A stretch of DNA of 64,000 nt, from assembly GCA_038890815.1 (NCBI GenBank), contig JAWAFC010000001.1, forward strand, positions 1-64,000. The letters are read 5' to 3'. This document shows, one piece after another, positions 31,852 through 41,800 of the stretch. The notes under the pieces are model-generated. The model was given only the letters and a program-made list of their open reading frames with translations. It did not search any database and was not told the DNA's origin. Every line of letters starts with the position of its first letter. Within the stretch, counting starts at the first letter, position 1. The stretch is from JAWAFC01 sp038890815. Its GTDB lineage: Archaea; Micrarchaeota; Micrarchaeia; Burarchaeales; JACRGF01. The position numbers were made by a program, and so were the translations under genes.

Positions 31852-32496
31852 ATGCGCGAAAAGGGCTTTGTGTTTACCGTGGATGCGTTCATCGCGCTCC
31901 TCCTCGTCTTATTAACTGTGCTCGCGCTCATCACACTGCTAAGCTTTCCGAGGCTCTTCTTCGGGCAGTATGAGCAGACATACGACCTGGCCAGGGACTC
32001 GCTCAACGCGCTCGCCGTGCTGAAAATGGATGAGATCTGGGGCACGGGTGGAGTGTGGGAGAGGCTCGATCCAAGGGACAAGAACAACACAGTGCTGGAA
32101 GAGCTGGCGAGGCTGACCGCCATCGGAGATTCCGCAAGCGCGCAATTCATTCTCAGGAGCGTGCTCGACCCAGTCATTCCCCCGCAATACAATTACAAGT
32201 TCGAGTACTATGATGCGAACAGCGGCGTATGGCGCTCTATCAGTGGCAGGCCCCCTTATGAGGGTGCTCCGGTTCAGAGGATGCAGGCGGTGGCCTCGCG
32301 CGTGATGACCACATATGCGGTGTACGATGAGCCCGGCCAGTCGCCTTTCGCCTATACTTCTGGCGCCTATGTGGGCTCGTGTCAGCCTGCCGAGGGTGAG
32401 GTGGGAGCAGTGCCGTGCGAGGCGAGAAACTACAGCGGCTTTGCGGCGGGCACGCTCGCCGGCCCGAGCAGTGTTAGATTGGTGGTGTGGGTATGA
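31852..32496 (+). CDS. Prepilin-like membrane protein
   Basis: 214 residues. Short basic start MREKG, then FVFTVDAFIALLLVLLTVLA, an N-terminal hydrophobic helix like type IV pilins, followed by a soluble domain with DLARDSLNALAVLKMDE and a C-terminal strand ending VRLVVWV. The protein at 34914-35426 ends the same way (LKIILWV) and looks paralogous. ATG 31852 is preferred over the longer frame because of the TATA spacing. First gene of five overlapping or adjacent genes. Confidence 0.65.
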   Translation: MREKGFVFTVDAFIALLLVLLTVLALITLLSFPRLFFGQYEQTYDLARDSLNALAVLKMDEIWGTGGVWERLDPRDKNNTVLEELARLTAIGDSASAQFILRSVLDPVIPPQYNYKFEYYDANSGVWRSISGRPPYEGAPVQRMQAVASRVMTTYAVYDEPGQSPFAYTSGAYVGSCQPAEGEVGAVPCEARNYSGFAAGTLAGPSSVRLVVWV

Positions 32497-34052
32497 GGTG
32501 CAGGAGGGGTTTCTTTTTCACCCTTCTAATCGCTGTTGTGCTGGCCTTTATGCTCGTTTCGCTCGCGCTGTGGGGGGCAGTCGTCAGGGCGCGGGAGGAG
32601 AAAGTGCCGGCCAAGTTCCGGCTCGAGGCCATGCTTTCCACGGCGGATGCGGCCAGCGAGCAGGAGATGGCCCGCCTCGTCTCCCTGCTCGGCTACCGGG
32701 CACTGCGCGCGCTCGCGCTCGATGTGATTGCCACAGGGGACTTTGCCCGTCAGAACGAGGCTGGCAAAGAGCTGTGCAGCGTGCTTATTAATGGAACACG
32801 CCTCAGCGGCAAGCGCATTTTCAACGAAAGCCTGAGCGCATGGGGCGATGCCATGGCGAACGCAAGCAGGGCGCTCGGGTTTGAATGGAAGCTGACAGTG
32901 CGGCTTGATAAGTGCAGCGCCAAGCAGGCCGATTCACCGTGGGATATAAACCTGGACATCACGGACATCGGGATAGAGCTCTCGTCCGAGGAAATGAATT
33001 TGAGCAAAACCATTAAACTCTCGGCGCGCATCCCCATTGTGGGACTCGAGGACCCATTGATTTCTGTGAAGGATGCCGAGCTCCGCGGCGTGCCATACTC
33101 CGAGGCAAACATCAGGCAGGTATTCCGCTCCCCCTTCTCCATCGAGGAGGTCAGGCCAAAAAACATTGCGAACGGAACGAGGGGAAAATCGTGGGTGTAT
33201 GGCATAACGACGGACGACTCTTTCAGCGATGCCTACAAGAACGACAGGTACATTCTCGTCATCGAGGACACAACGGGCATCTGCACGAACGGCGACTGCT
33301 CGCAGCTGAACAGGTATGGCGGGGTGCTGCTGCTCGCGCCCGGGCCGGGATACCGGCGCACGGGCGCAACCGCCACGAGGACATGCAGCGGGACAGGCTG
33401 CTCAAACACCTGCACTTTCGCTGAGGTCAGGGAGAGCGAGCCATGCCTGGACTGCCTGAGCTACTACGAGCTGGAAAGCCAGACGAACGCCTCGTGCTGC
33501 TCCTGTAGCACGCCTTCCGGAGGGGTGGCATTCAACGAGGTGGAGGTGCCTTTCCTGCACACGAACGCGCTCACCAAAGCAGAGTTGAACATCACTCCCA
33601 CGAGCCCGGTCGGACTGCCCGTGCTCATCAACTCGCCTTTCTCGAACAACAGGGATTACTCGAGGGAGGCGCGCAAGCCCGAGGTGTGGGACATCGAAAG
33701 GCTGCGCGACCTTGTGGTATGCGGCCACTACATCAATGTGACGAGGGGGCATGGTCCGAATTTCCTGAGCAGGCTCGAGGGGAGGGCGCATGCCAACGAC
33801 CAATTCGGCATAGAGAGCTTTGTCATCGGGATGTGGGCGAGCGAAGGGCGCTCGAAAGTCGACCATGTGTACTACACGAGCAGCGCGCCCGCGAGGCCGG
33901 TCAAGGGCATGCCGGGCTGCAAAAACCCGGACATGTGCGCAGGCGCTTCCACCATTGGTAGATTCGCCATAGATGCGCAGCACGCCTCTCCCAACTTTTA
34001 CAACATTCCCTCCTCGCTGCTGTGCCCGCTGCCGCCCGCGAGGTGTGAGTGA
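32493..34052 (+). CDS. Large pilin-like surface protein (519 aa)
   Basis: Starts MRCRRGFFFTLLIAVVLAFM, one N-terminal membrane helix, then about 490 extracytoplasmic residues with scattered NxT/NxS sites and a Cys-rich stretch near 300-340 (ATRTCSGTGCSNTCTF, CLDCLSYYE, CCSCST). The C-terminal part has a predicted beta-rich domain (VFIGMWASEGRSKVDHVYYTSS-like pattern at about 445-470). ATG 32493 overlaps the previous stop (ATGA) and follows GGTGGTG. Unknown function; likely part of a cell-surface or secretion assembly encoded by this operon. Confidence 0.65.
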   Translation: MRCRRGFFFTLLIAVVLAFMLVSLALWGAVVRAREEKVPAKFRLEAMLSTADAASEQEMARLVSLLGYRALRALALDVIATGDFARQNEAGKELCSVLINGTRLSGKRIFNESLSAWGDAMANASRALGFEWKLTVRLDKCSAKQADSPWDINLDITDIGIELSSEEMNLSKTIKLSARIPIVGLEDPLISVKDAELRGVPYSEANIRQVFRSPFSIEEVRPKNIANGTRGKSWVYGITTDDSFSDAYKNDRYILVIEDTTGICTNGDCSQLNRYGGVLLLAPGPGYRRTGATATRTCSGTGCSNTCTFAEVRESEPCLDCLSYYELESQTNASCCSCSTPSGGVAFNEVEVPFLHTNALTKAELNITPTSPVGLPVLINSPFSNNRDYSREARKPEVWDIERLRDLVVCGHYINVTRGHGPNFLSRLEGRAHANDQFGIESFVIGMWASEGRSKVDHVYYTSSAPARPVKGMPGCKNPDMCAGASTIGRFAIDAQHASPNFYNIPSSLLCPLPPARCE

Positions 34053-34056
34053 GAGC

Positions 34057-34485
34057 ATGAGAGGCCAATCCGCGCTTGAGATGTTTGTTATGGTTGCGTT
34101 CTTCGCAGCGTTCCTCATCCCGTTTGTGCTGTTGTTTTTCACGAGCGCGAACGTGGCGAGCGAGGATGTGGCCATCGCGCAGGCGCAGAAAGCGGCCGAA
34201 CAGATCGCCGATACGGCCGATGAAGTTTATTTCGCCGGGGAGGGCGCGAAGGCGACCATCAGTGTTTTCTTTCCGCCTGGCCTCGCCCAAATAGTGATAG
34301 GCGGGCAGAGCGGCCATGAGGTCGCGCTCGTGCTCCACACTGCGGCAGGCAGAAGCGATGCGGTTGCGGTGAGCGCCGCCAACATCACAACGAGAACAGA
34401 CTGGAGCACGCGCTTGGGGAGCGGCGTGAGAAGGCTCAACTTCACGCGCGTGAATGGAAATGTTTCGGTGGATGCATATGAGTAG
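34057..34485 (+). CDS. Class III signal peptide pilin-like protein
   Basis: 142 residues. MRGQSALEMFVMVAFFAAF is a class III (archaeal prepilin) signal: a short basic n-region, the GQSALE cleavage motif, then a hydrophobic helix; cleavage by an EppA/PibD-type peptidase after the Gly would be expected. A beta-rich domain follows (ATISVFFPPGLAQIVIGG). It begins four bases after the previous gene and overlaps the next. Confidence 0.8.
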   Translation: MRGQSALEMFVMVAFFAAFLIPFVLLFFTSANVASEDVAIAQAQKAAEQIADTADEVYFAGEGAKATISVFFPPGLAQIVIGGQSGHEVALVLHTAAGRSDAVAVSAANITTRTDWSTRLGSGVRRLNFTRVNGNVSVDAYE

Positions 34486-34927
34486 GGCGCAGGCTGCTCT
34501 CGAATTCGTTTCCTACTTCGCGCTGTTCATGCTCGTGTTCGTGGCGGGCGTGGCCTACATCACGAGCACCGAGGTGCGCGAGATAAAGCAGCGGGAGGAC
34601 TCGCTCGCCAGAGAGCTTGCCTTTGGCATGGCGAGCGAGATACACTTCGCCGCGCGCGCGGGTGGCGGGTATGAGCGGACGGTGGTCATCCCAAAGCGCA
34701 TCGGGGAGAGCGAGTATGCCGTATATATAAAAGGGGGATTCCTCACGCTCAACTGGAGCAGGGGGGAGGAGGTGCGCGAGGTGGTGGCCCCGCTCTCCAC
34801 CTCCAGCGTCTCCACACAAACGCTCGCCATCATAGATGATTATATAGTTGTGAATGCATCGAAAGGCTACGTGAGGCTGGCCACCAGGACGATTTCGACA
34901 GGGGATGTTGTGTATGTTGACCAGTAG
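34478..34927 (+). CDS. Class III signal peptide pilin-like protein
   Basis: 149 residues. MSRAQAALEFVSYFALFMLVF has the QxxxE prepilin pattern (AQAALEF) and helix. The soluble part includes REIKQREDSLARELAFGMASEIHFAARAG, a helix that often packs below pilin heads, and a C-terminal beta domain. ATG 34478 lies inside the end of the previous gene; ATG 34472 is an alternative. Confidence 0.78.
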   Translation: MSRAQAALEFVSYFALFMLVFVAGVAYITSTEVREIKQREDSLARELAFGMASEIHFAARAGGGYERTVVIPKRIGESEYAVYIKGGFLTLNWSRGEEVREVVAPLSTSSVSTQTLAIIDDYIVVNASKGYVRLATRTISTGDVVYVDQ

Positions 34928-35426
34928 AGGGCAGTTTTTCTCGTACGATGCCGTCATCGGCGGGGTGATTTTCGTCGTGGCCTTCGCCCTTCTCGCCACT
35001 TATTGGTGGGGGGTGAGCTCGACGCTCAATCCGGAGAGGGAGGACCTGTTGCGCGAGGCGCTCAGGATAAGCGATTTTCTGCTGACCGAGGGCAACCCGC
35101 CATATTGGCACACCCTGGCGCGCGAGAAGGTGGCGCTCGTGGGATTTGCCGATTCGGCGAAGAACGCCACGCTGTCCGAGCCCAAGCTCGCCAGATTCAG
35201 GGAACTGAGCGAAAATGACTACACCTATGCAAAGGAATACCTGCTGCGCACGCCCTACCATTTCAACATAACGCTCGAGAGGAGCGGCCTGCCGCTGGCC
35301 TGCGGCGGAGCTCCCTGCACGATGGGAAACGGGCCGGCGGCGGGCGCGCGCAACCAGGTTGTCGTGACGCGTGTGGTAAAGTACGGTAGCGGGCTTGCGG
35401 ACTTGAAAATCATATTGTGGGTTTGA
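34914..35426 (+). CDS. Prepilin-like membrane protein
   Basis: 170 residues. MLTSRGQFFSYDAVIGGVIFVV: basic start, GQ motif and N-terminal helix. The domain after it has EDLLREALRISDFLLTEGNPPYW and ends LKIILWV, resembling the protein at 31852-32496, so the two may form a heteromeric pair. ATG 34914 sits inside the end of the previous gene; ATG 34905 is possible. Last gene of the operon; convergent with the next. Confidence 0.68.
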   Translation: MLTSRGQFFSYDAVIGGVIFVVAFALLATYWWGVSSTLNPEREDLLREALRISDFLLTEGNPPYWHTLAREKVALVGFADSAKNATLSEPKLARFRELSENDYTYAKEYLLRTPYHFNITLERSGLPLACGGAPCTMGNGPAAGARNQVVVTRVVKYGSGLADLKIILWV

Positions 35427-35427
35427 C

Positions 35428-35772
35428 TCAGGCGGCCTGCCTCGCCCTCGGTGGCCGGGCCACCACGCTTGGGGGAAGGCGAATGGGGGGCCTCTTGGCT
35501 ATCAGCTCCCTGTTGCGACCATCCTTTCTTATCCGCGCCACATATCTGACAAAGGATGGGATTTCCATCAGGAACTTGGCCTGCTCCTCCTGCGTGGCGC
35601 GCACACTCTGCATCAGTTTCCTGAAACTCTCGTTCTTCACATCGCGTGAGGCGTGCGCCACGCGCACGAGGTGGGGGGTAGGGATGCGCAGGAGCCGTTT
35701 TCCGAGGTCGCCCGCTCCTCGGACCACAGCGCTGAACACGCGGTCGAACGCACGCACGAGGTTGAAGGCCAT
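35428..35772 (-). CDS. Hypothetical basic protein (114 aa)
   Basis: Arg/Lys-rich soluble protein: NLVRAFDRVFSAVVRGAGDL, then HASRDVKNESFRKLMQSVRA and a Pro/Arg-rich tail IRLPPSVVARPPRARQ. High positive charge might fit nucleic-acid or ribosome binding, but nothing specific is recognised. ATG 35772 lies 33 bases from TTTAAA at 35803; GTG 35775 is the adjacent alternative. Confidence 0.5.
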   Translation of the reverse strand: MAFNLVRAFDRVFSAVVRGAGDLGKRLLRIPTPHLVRVAHASRDVKNESFRKLMQSVRATQEEQAKFLMEIPSFVRYVARIRKDGRNRELIAKRPPIRLPPSVVARPPRARQAA

Positions 35773-35802
35773 CACACCACGTTAGGGTTTGGTGGCAACA
35801 TC

Positions 35803-35808
35803 TTTAAA
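35803..35808. promoter_or_regulatory. Bidirectional TATA element (hypothetical pair)
   Basis: A self-complementary TTTAAA in CTTTAAATAC, 33 bases from the minus start at 35772 and 46 bases from the plus start at 35852. The plus side leaves a short leader that holds the GGTGGTG Shine-Dalgarno. Confidence 0.5.
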
Positions 35809-35851
35809 TACTCTAACAGAGGTAAAACACTGCTTGTTTTAAGGTGGTGCG

Positions 35852-36808
35852 ATGGAAGAGGGCATCTCGCCCGCGAAAAACGAGTGGAGGAACTATCAGG
35901 AAATCAAAAAATTTATTGAGGCTGACGAGCGCTATGCGCCGCTCGCGCGTCTTGCCGCGCTCTATGTCTATACATGCGCGCACAAGGGTGTGAGGACTGG
36001 CATGGATGCCTACATCCAGGAGCTTGCCCTCAGGGAGGGTAACATCTCTACCAAAGATGCGCTCCTCCTTCAGAACGCGCTTGATGTCATCGATGTGTAT
36101 GGAAAGATATGCCTCGAGCTGAACGAGAAAGTGAGACAGCACTGGCTGGGCTGGCATTCCAGAGAGGAAGAGGGGAAAACCGAACTCGGCACAGCGGTGG
36201 CCAAGTATCTCATGGAGACTGGCTCCTTTTCCTTCTCCGATCTCGTGGCCCACATGGAGCGGCACTACAGCGAGAAAAAACTGCTCAGGTATGTGGGCCC
36301 CATCCCCATCTACAAAGATGTGCTGATGTTCACCAGGGAAGCCATCCAGAAAAAGCTCGAGAGCTACATCGCCATGGGCATGGTGCTGCCAGCCAACCCG
36401 CAGCCACAGGTAACTGCTGAGAAGGGAAAGGAGAGAAAAAAGGAAACGCCAGCTCTTGATATGAACGGCCGGTTCGTCTCGCTCCCCTATGCTTACTCAA
36501 TTTTCTATTGGCAGTGGGACCCGACCGTGCTCAACTTGAGGATGGAGGATGAGCTGAAGGAGATGGAGCGCGTCATGCAGGAGATCATCGGTTGCCAGAT
36601 GGGCAACCTCCAGGCCACAAAAGTGTTGCGCCTGATATTCAAAGATTGCGAGAGCGATTGGTCGCGCGTGCTGTCCAACTTCGCGAAAATCATCGCGCTT
36701 TACTATAAGCAGATGAACCAGCCCGCCCCACCCTTCATACAGACTGCGGGCGATGGGGTAGTCATCCGGCTGGAGACAACCAAGCCGCCCGTGCAGACGA
36801 GACGGTGA
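35852..36808 (+). CDS. Hypothetical protein (318 aa)
   Basis: Soluble, mostly helical. KNEWRNYQEIKKFIEADERY opens it; FSFSDLVAHMERHYSEKKLLRYV (about 130-150) could be a winged-helix-like unit; a short charged linker KGKERKKE splits it near 195. The C-terminal half has YSIFYWQWDPTVLNLRMEDEL. No catalytic motif or membrane segment. Unknown family. ATG 35852 follows TTAAGGTGGTG. Confidence 0.6.
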   Translation: MEEGISPAKNEWRNYQEIKKFIEADERYAPLARLAALYVYTCAHKGVRTGMDAYIQELALREGNISTKDALLLQNALDVIDVYGKICLELNEKVRQHWLGWHSREEEGKTELGTAVAKYLMETGSFSFSDLVAHMERHYSEKKLLRYVGPIPIYKDVLMFTREAIQKKLESYIAMGMVLPANPQPQVTAEKGKERKKETPALDMNGRFVSLPYAYSIFYWQWDPTVLNLRMEDELKEMERVMQEIIGCQMGNLQATKVLRLIFKDCESDWSRVLSNFAKIIALYYKQMNQPAPPFIQTAGDGVVIRLETTKPPVQTRR

Positions 36809-36814
36809 ATCCTG

Positions 36815-37846
36815 TCAAAAGCTTGCAAGCGTCTTCCCGCCACCTTTTGTGACAAGTACGGTTTCCTCAAACCTCGCGCCGAACTTCTTCCCATACACGG
36901 CCGGCTCCAGCGCGACGACGTTTCCGGCCTCAAGCACCGCCCGCGAGCCCTTCCGCAGGCTCGGGTGCTCATGCACCTCAAGGCCAACGCCATGGCCGAT
37001 GGAATGGGGCATGTGGGGCAGGCCGGCCTGTTCAAAAAGTTCGGTGGCGAGCGTGGCGACCTTGCCGGCTGGAGTGCCCGGCCTGAGATATTTCATAAGC
37101 TCGCGGTTTATCTCTCTCAGCTTCTCGTATGTTTCCCTCTCCTCTCTGCATTTCCCGGAGAAAAAGCACCGCGTCAGGTCGCTGCAGTAGCCCTGCCACC
37201 GCGCGCCCAAATCAACGAGCAGAATTTCGCCGCGCTTCCACCGTCTGCGCGTCGGCGGCGAGTGAGGGAAACGAGCGTTTGGCCCGCTCTGTATGATGGG
37301 GAAGAAGGCGCTGTGGGCTCCCTGCTCGAGCATGGCGATCTCGGCCTCGCGCGCCATTTCCTCCTCGGTTTTTCCTACTCTGAAGCGTACCGATTCAAAC
37401 ACAGTCCTCGTGATGGCGCACGCGCGCTGTATGAGAGAGAGCTCTTCCCCGTCTTTCCTAGCTCTCAGCTCGAGCAGCTCCCTGGAGCAATCGTGAAGTC
37501 GCTTGCGCATGCGCAGCAGCTTGGAGTATGTGGAGGCGGGCAAACAGCGCTTGTTCAGCGAAACGCTGCGGCATCCCCTCAGCTCCTCTGCCAGCTTTTT
37601 CCAAACCTCACTGCCCTTTGCCCTCTCCACCCTCCCACTGAATTTTTCTTTCGCGTATTCATAGTTCATCGGCGATGTGAGCAGAACCTGCTCGCCGTCC
37701 CTGCGCACGATGAGAAAGGAGGAGTCGATATCAAATCTCAGGAAATAGTACATGTTGGGATCGGACATGCGCGCGGCGTCCCCATTGTGAAGAAGCAGCG
37801 CGTGGGCTTTTGATGCCGCGAAAAAACGCTTCAGGCGCGCATCCAT
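36815..37846 (-). CDS. pepQ: Xaa-Pro aminopeptidase/dipeptidase (M24)
   Basis: 343 residues. N-terminal creatinase-like domain (about 1-125) and C-terminal pita-bread domain. The five metal ligands are visible in order: VDLGAR (Asp), CSDLTR (Asp), HSIGHGVGLEVHE (His), ALEPAVYG (Glu) and RFEETVLV (Glu). It releases the residue before proline from peptides. Cytoplasmic. Its start overlaps the end of the kinase-like gene by 16 bases, so the two are co-translated. Confidence 0.9.
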   Translation of the reverse strand: MDARLKRFFAASKAHALLLHNGDAARMSDPNMYYFLRFDIDSSFLIVRRDGEQVLLTSPMNYEYAKEKFSGRVERAKGSEVWKKLAEELRGCRSVSLNKRCLPASTYSKLLRMRKRLHDCSRELLELRARKDGEELSLIQRACAITRTVFESVRFRVGKTEEEMAREAEIAMLEQGAHSAFFPIIQSGPNARFPHSPPTRRRWKRGEILLVDLGARWQGYCSDLTRCFFSGKCREERETYEKLREINRELMKYLRPGTPAGKVATLATELFEQAGLPHMPHSIGHGVGLEVHEHPSLRKGSRAVLEAGNVVALEPAVYGKKFGARFEETVLVTKGGGKTLASF

Positions 37847-38808
37847 GCGCTCTCATCTCGCGGCGCAGTTAAATAGTTTTCCAGCTCGCGCAGGCAGGCA
37901 TCCTTCACCCTTTCATACCGCCCGAAGAGCTTTTCCTTCCCCCTCGTCATCTCTTCCGCCAATCTACCTTCCACGAAATCGGTGAAGCGCTCGAGGTAAT
38001 ATAGCCCCAGGTTGAGCGCGAAAAGTGGCGCTTTTGCCTGGAGGCGGGCTGGCAGCGTGCCATCGTGGTGATGGCTGAGATAAGTGCGGAGAAAGGCGCG
38101 CTTTTCCGCCCTGCTCATCCCCCGCCTCAGATCCCATAATTGGAATGCGTCTGAGCAAAAGGCCCACACATCAAATGCGGCATCGCCGAAACGAGGCGAC
38201 TGCCAGTCGATGAGGATGAGCTTTTTGCCTTGAATGAAATTGGATGGAACCGGGTCGGTGTGCAGTAGCGAGGGAGAGTAAGGCGGGGAGGAGGTTTGCG
38301 GCAGGCACTGCAGGAGATGTTTGAACCGCAGCAGATCGCCGTGCTCGGGCATCTTTTTGTCCAACCGATTGATGCGCGCCCGAATCTGAGCGCGGAGAGC
38401 TTGGATGGAATCATTGCGCCTTGCCACAAAGCGCGTGCTTTCGGATGGCTTTATCGCATGGAGGCGTCCGAGCAGACGGGCCGCCAGGCGGAGAAAACGG
38501 CCGCGCAGCCGTCCGGTTTTCCCCTCGACAAACTCATATACGAGGAGGTGCCTGCCGAGCGCCGCAGAAAAAAGAACGGGCTTGGGCGCAATGCCCAACG
38601 GCTCAAGAAAGCCGAGCGTTCGCCACTCCACCCAGCCCGAGTTGCCATAGAATGCTGCAGGAATGCGCGGTAGGTATAGTTTGGCAACATACCGCTTGCC
38701 ACATGCCTCCACAAGATAGGAATCGTTCCAGATACCGCCAGGAAGCACGGCAATGCTGTCAATGGAGCCAAGCCTATGAGAAAGAAACTGCCTGAGTGCG
38801 CCCTTCAT
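37831..38808 (-). CDS. Aminoglycoside phosphotransferase (APH)-fold kinase-like protein
   Basis: 325 residues. The kinase catalytic loop is LLHTDPVPSNFI (HxD...N) followed by LILIDWQSPRFGDAAFDVW, the usual DW...D metal motif of APH/choline-kinase-like enzymes. N-terminal lobe has VLPGGIWNDSYLVEA and KRYVAKLYL, the ATP lysine. It probably phosphorylates a small molecule; the substrate is unknown and antibiotic resistance is not implied. Overlaps smc by 4 bases upstream and pepQ downstream. Confidence 0.8.
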   Translation of the reverse strand: MKGALRQFLSHRLGSIDSIAVLPGGIWNDSYLVEACGKRYVAKLYLPRIPAAFYGNSGWVEWRTLGFLEPLGIAPKPVLFSAALGRHLLVYEFVEGKTGRLRGRFLRLAARLLGRLHAIKPSESTRFVARRNDSIQALRAQIRARINRLDKKMPEHGDLLRFKHLLQCLPQTSSPPYSPSLLHTDPVPSNFIQGKKLILIDWQSPRFGDAAFDVWAFCSDAFQLWDLRRGMSRAEKRAFLRTYLSHHHDGTLPARLQAKAPLFALNLGLYYLERFTDFVEGRLAEEMTRGKEKLFGRYERVKDACLRELENYLTAPRDESAWMRA

Positions 38809-41800
38809 GCTCTCGCTTCGGTGAGGTTGATTCCCACTATCTTCGAGCCTTCCTTTGTCATGGTAACGCCGAGCGCCACATCCGCAGAAGCCAGAATGGT
38901 GTCATTGTGCGTGACCACAATGAACTGGGTGTTCTTGGCCAGTTCGCGCAGCAGGTCTGCGAGCTTCTTTGAGTTAACCTTATCCAGCGCGGCCTCCACC
39001 TCATCGAGTATGTAAAATGGTGCGGGCTTGTACATGTGGATGGCGAAAACGAAAAGCAGGGCGAGCAGCGATTTCTCGCCACCGCTCATGGCCTCAATGT
39101 GCCTCTCCCGTCCTCCCTCATAACGCACCTTTATCATGAGGCCGGAGTTGAAGGGATCATCCGGTGCCTCCAGCGCGAGCGTGCCCTCACCTTTGAATAT
39201 GTAGCTGAAAAGCTTTCTGAAATTCTCGGCAATCACGCGGAAGGTTTCCCGGAATATGGCAAGCTTCTTGCTCTCAAGCTCATCGATCATAAGGAGAACT
39301 GCGCTTTTTTCCTCAGCCAGTTTCTCAACCTTCATACGCAGCTCCTCAAGGTCCTTCTTTTTTTCCTCATAAACTTCGGGCGCGCGCAGGTTGATCGCTC
39401 CCAGCGCTTCGAGCTCACGCTCGAGCGCGCTCACCTGTGCTTGGAGCTCTTCCTTCTTTCCCTCAATCACCTCAAAATGGCCGAAGGCCGAGAACTCGGC
39501 CTTCAGGTCGGCCAGCTTCTGCTCGAGCACGGCCCTGTTGGTCTCATTGTGCGCCTTCTCTTCCCTGAGCTTCTCGAGCCGCGCGCTCACCGCGCCGTGG
39601 CTGCGCGCCAGCTCTTCCAGCTCCCTCTGCACCTCCTCCCTCTGCTTGAACAGCGCCTGCAGGGTATCGCTTGCGGCCGCGAGCGCCAGTTCCTTCTGCC
39701 TGATGATGCCCTCTCTATGCTCCAGGGAAGCCTCGCATTCCTTTATGCGGGCTTCGCAGGCCTCCAGCTCCTCCCGCGCACGCGCGATATCCTTCTCCAG
39801 CGCGGCCTTCCTCTGGCTCAGCAACTCGATTTCGTTTTTCCTGCCCCCAAGCCTAGCCTCGAGCGCCGCATACTTCTCCTTAAGCTGGGCCACGCGCTCA
39901 CCTAGCTCAAGCAACGCCTGCCCCGAGGCTGCGCGCTCGAGCGAGGCCAGTGAGGCCTTCGCTTTGGCCCGTTTTTCCTCTATTTCCTCCACCTCGCGCG
40001 CCTTCTGGTCTATCTTCACCGACAGTTCCCTCGCCCTTTCCTCCTGCTCGTTCTCCTCTGCAGACAGGTTATGGACGAGCTCGGCGAGCTTTCGTCTCCT
40101 CTCGTCAGCAGCCTCCCAACTCTTCACTTCTATCTCAAGCGACTTCGCCCTCACTTCCGCCTCAGCGCGCGCCTTTCTCCTCTTATTCATCTCCTCGCGA
40201 ATGCTGGTGATCTCAGCAAACAGCCTGTCCTTTTCGGCCTTGAGGCGCTCTATCTCCTTTTCGAGAGCGCTGGCCTGTAGCCTTTCCCTGAGCGCAAGCC
40301 TGCTCTTGAAGAAACCTCCCGTTATGATGCTTGAGGGCTCGATGACATCGCCATCGGGCGTCACCATGCGCGCCCGACCTATCCCAACTTTCTTGGCATG
40401 CTCCAAATCTTTGACGAGCAGGGTGTCGCCGAAAACATACTGCATGGCAGGAAGATGCTTCGGCTCGAACTGTATGAAGTCAAGCAAGGGGCGCGCGCCC
40501 TCTCGGGCCTCGGCCTTCGCCGAGAACTTTCTGTCGAGCGGAATGAAAGTGCATCTGCCCACCTTTCTTTGCTTGAGGAGCCTGATGACCTCGCCCGCGA
40601 CATCAACGCTGTCCACAACGATGTAATTGAGGCGCGCGCCCGCAGCCGCCTCAACGGCGACCGCGATGTCCGGGGAAAACGAGCACAGCTCACCGACAGT
40701 GCCGTGAATGCCCGGGATGGCGCGCTTATCGCGCAGCGAGCGAACGAAATCTATGGCATCAGCGACCGGCTCCCTGCCGGCCGCTGCTCGGGCAACCGCC
40801 CACTTTTCTCTGACAGCCAACAACTCCTTTTCCAACTCCACGAGGCGCGCGTTCAACTCCTTTTCCCTCGCGAACAGCTCATCCAGCTCCCTGGTGAGCC
40901 TGGCGACTTCATCGAGCGCCTCTCGCGCCTTTTCCTTCAGCTCGGCAGTTTTCCCCCCGCCCTCGCCGAGCTCGGCCTGAATGCGCGCGCGCTCGCGCGC
41001 CGCGCTCTCTTTGGCCTGCAGCGCTTTGTCCTTCTCAAGCTCAAGAGCTCTGAGTGAGTCTTTGGCCGCCTCGAGCGCTTGGGTGAGGAGCTCCACCTCG
41101 GTTCTTGCCGATTCGAGCGCGCGCGTGCCAGCGCCGGCCTCCCCCTCCAGGCGAGCCCGCTCAGCCTCCAGGTTGGCCAGCTCGCTGGACAGCGCCGCGA
41201 GCTCGGCGCTCCAGGCGCGCACATCCTCGTTGAAGGCGCCGAGTTTCATCTCCACCATGTTGGCCTCCTCAGCAAATTCCTTGAGCTTAGCCCGCAGCCT
41301 GCCCGCCTCGGCTTGTCTGTTTTTCTTCTCGCTCTCTTCAAGCGCCTGGGCGCGCTTGAGCTCCTCTACCTCGCGTAGCGCCTTCTCGGTGCCACCGAGC
41401 TCATTGATGCGCGCGACGATGGCGTCGCGCTTGCCCTCGCTGTCCCGTATCCTAGCCCTGAGCGTGGCCTCTTCACCCTCCATTTTCTCCAGCTCGGCCG
41501 CAAGCGCAACGTACTTTTCAACAGCACGCGCGTGGTCCCTCTCTGCCTTCTGCAGTTCCATATAAAGCAGTGAGCCCTTAAGCTGTTGCAGCCTGCCTTT
41601 CATTTCCAGGTACTTGAGCGCGGCATCGCGCTCCTTCTCGAGCTCGGCCAGCATGCCCTCCCGTTCCTTGAGGATGAGCGTGGCATCGCTGATTTTCCTC
41701 TCCACTGCATCGAGCTCCCGTAGCGCTTCCTTCTTTTTTTCCTCGTATTCCCCTATGCCAGCCACGTGGTCTATGATCTCCCGCCTTTCTTTGGGTGACA

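Noticed and set aside
37831..38808. Aminoglycoside resistance gene
   Set aside because: Only the general APH kinase fold is visible; chromosomal context beside pepQ and smc gives no sign of resistance or mobility.
39391..40626. Ser/Leu-rich plus-strand frame opposite smc
   Set aside because: Antisense of Glu/Arg coiled-coil codons yields Ser/Leu-rich shadows; smc is complete on the minus strand.
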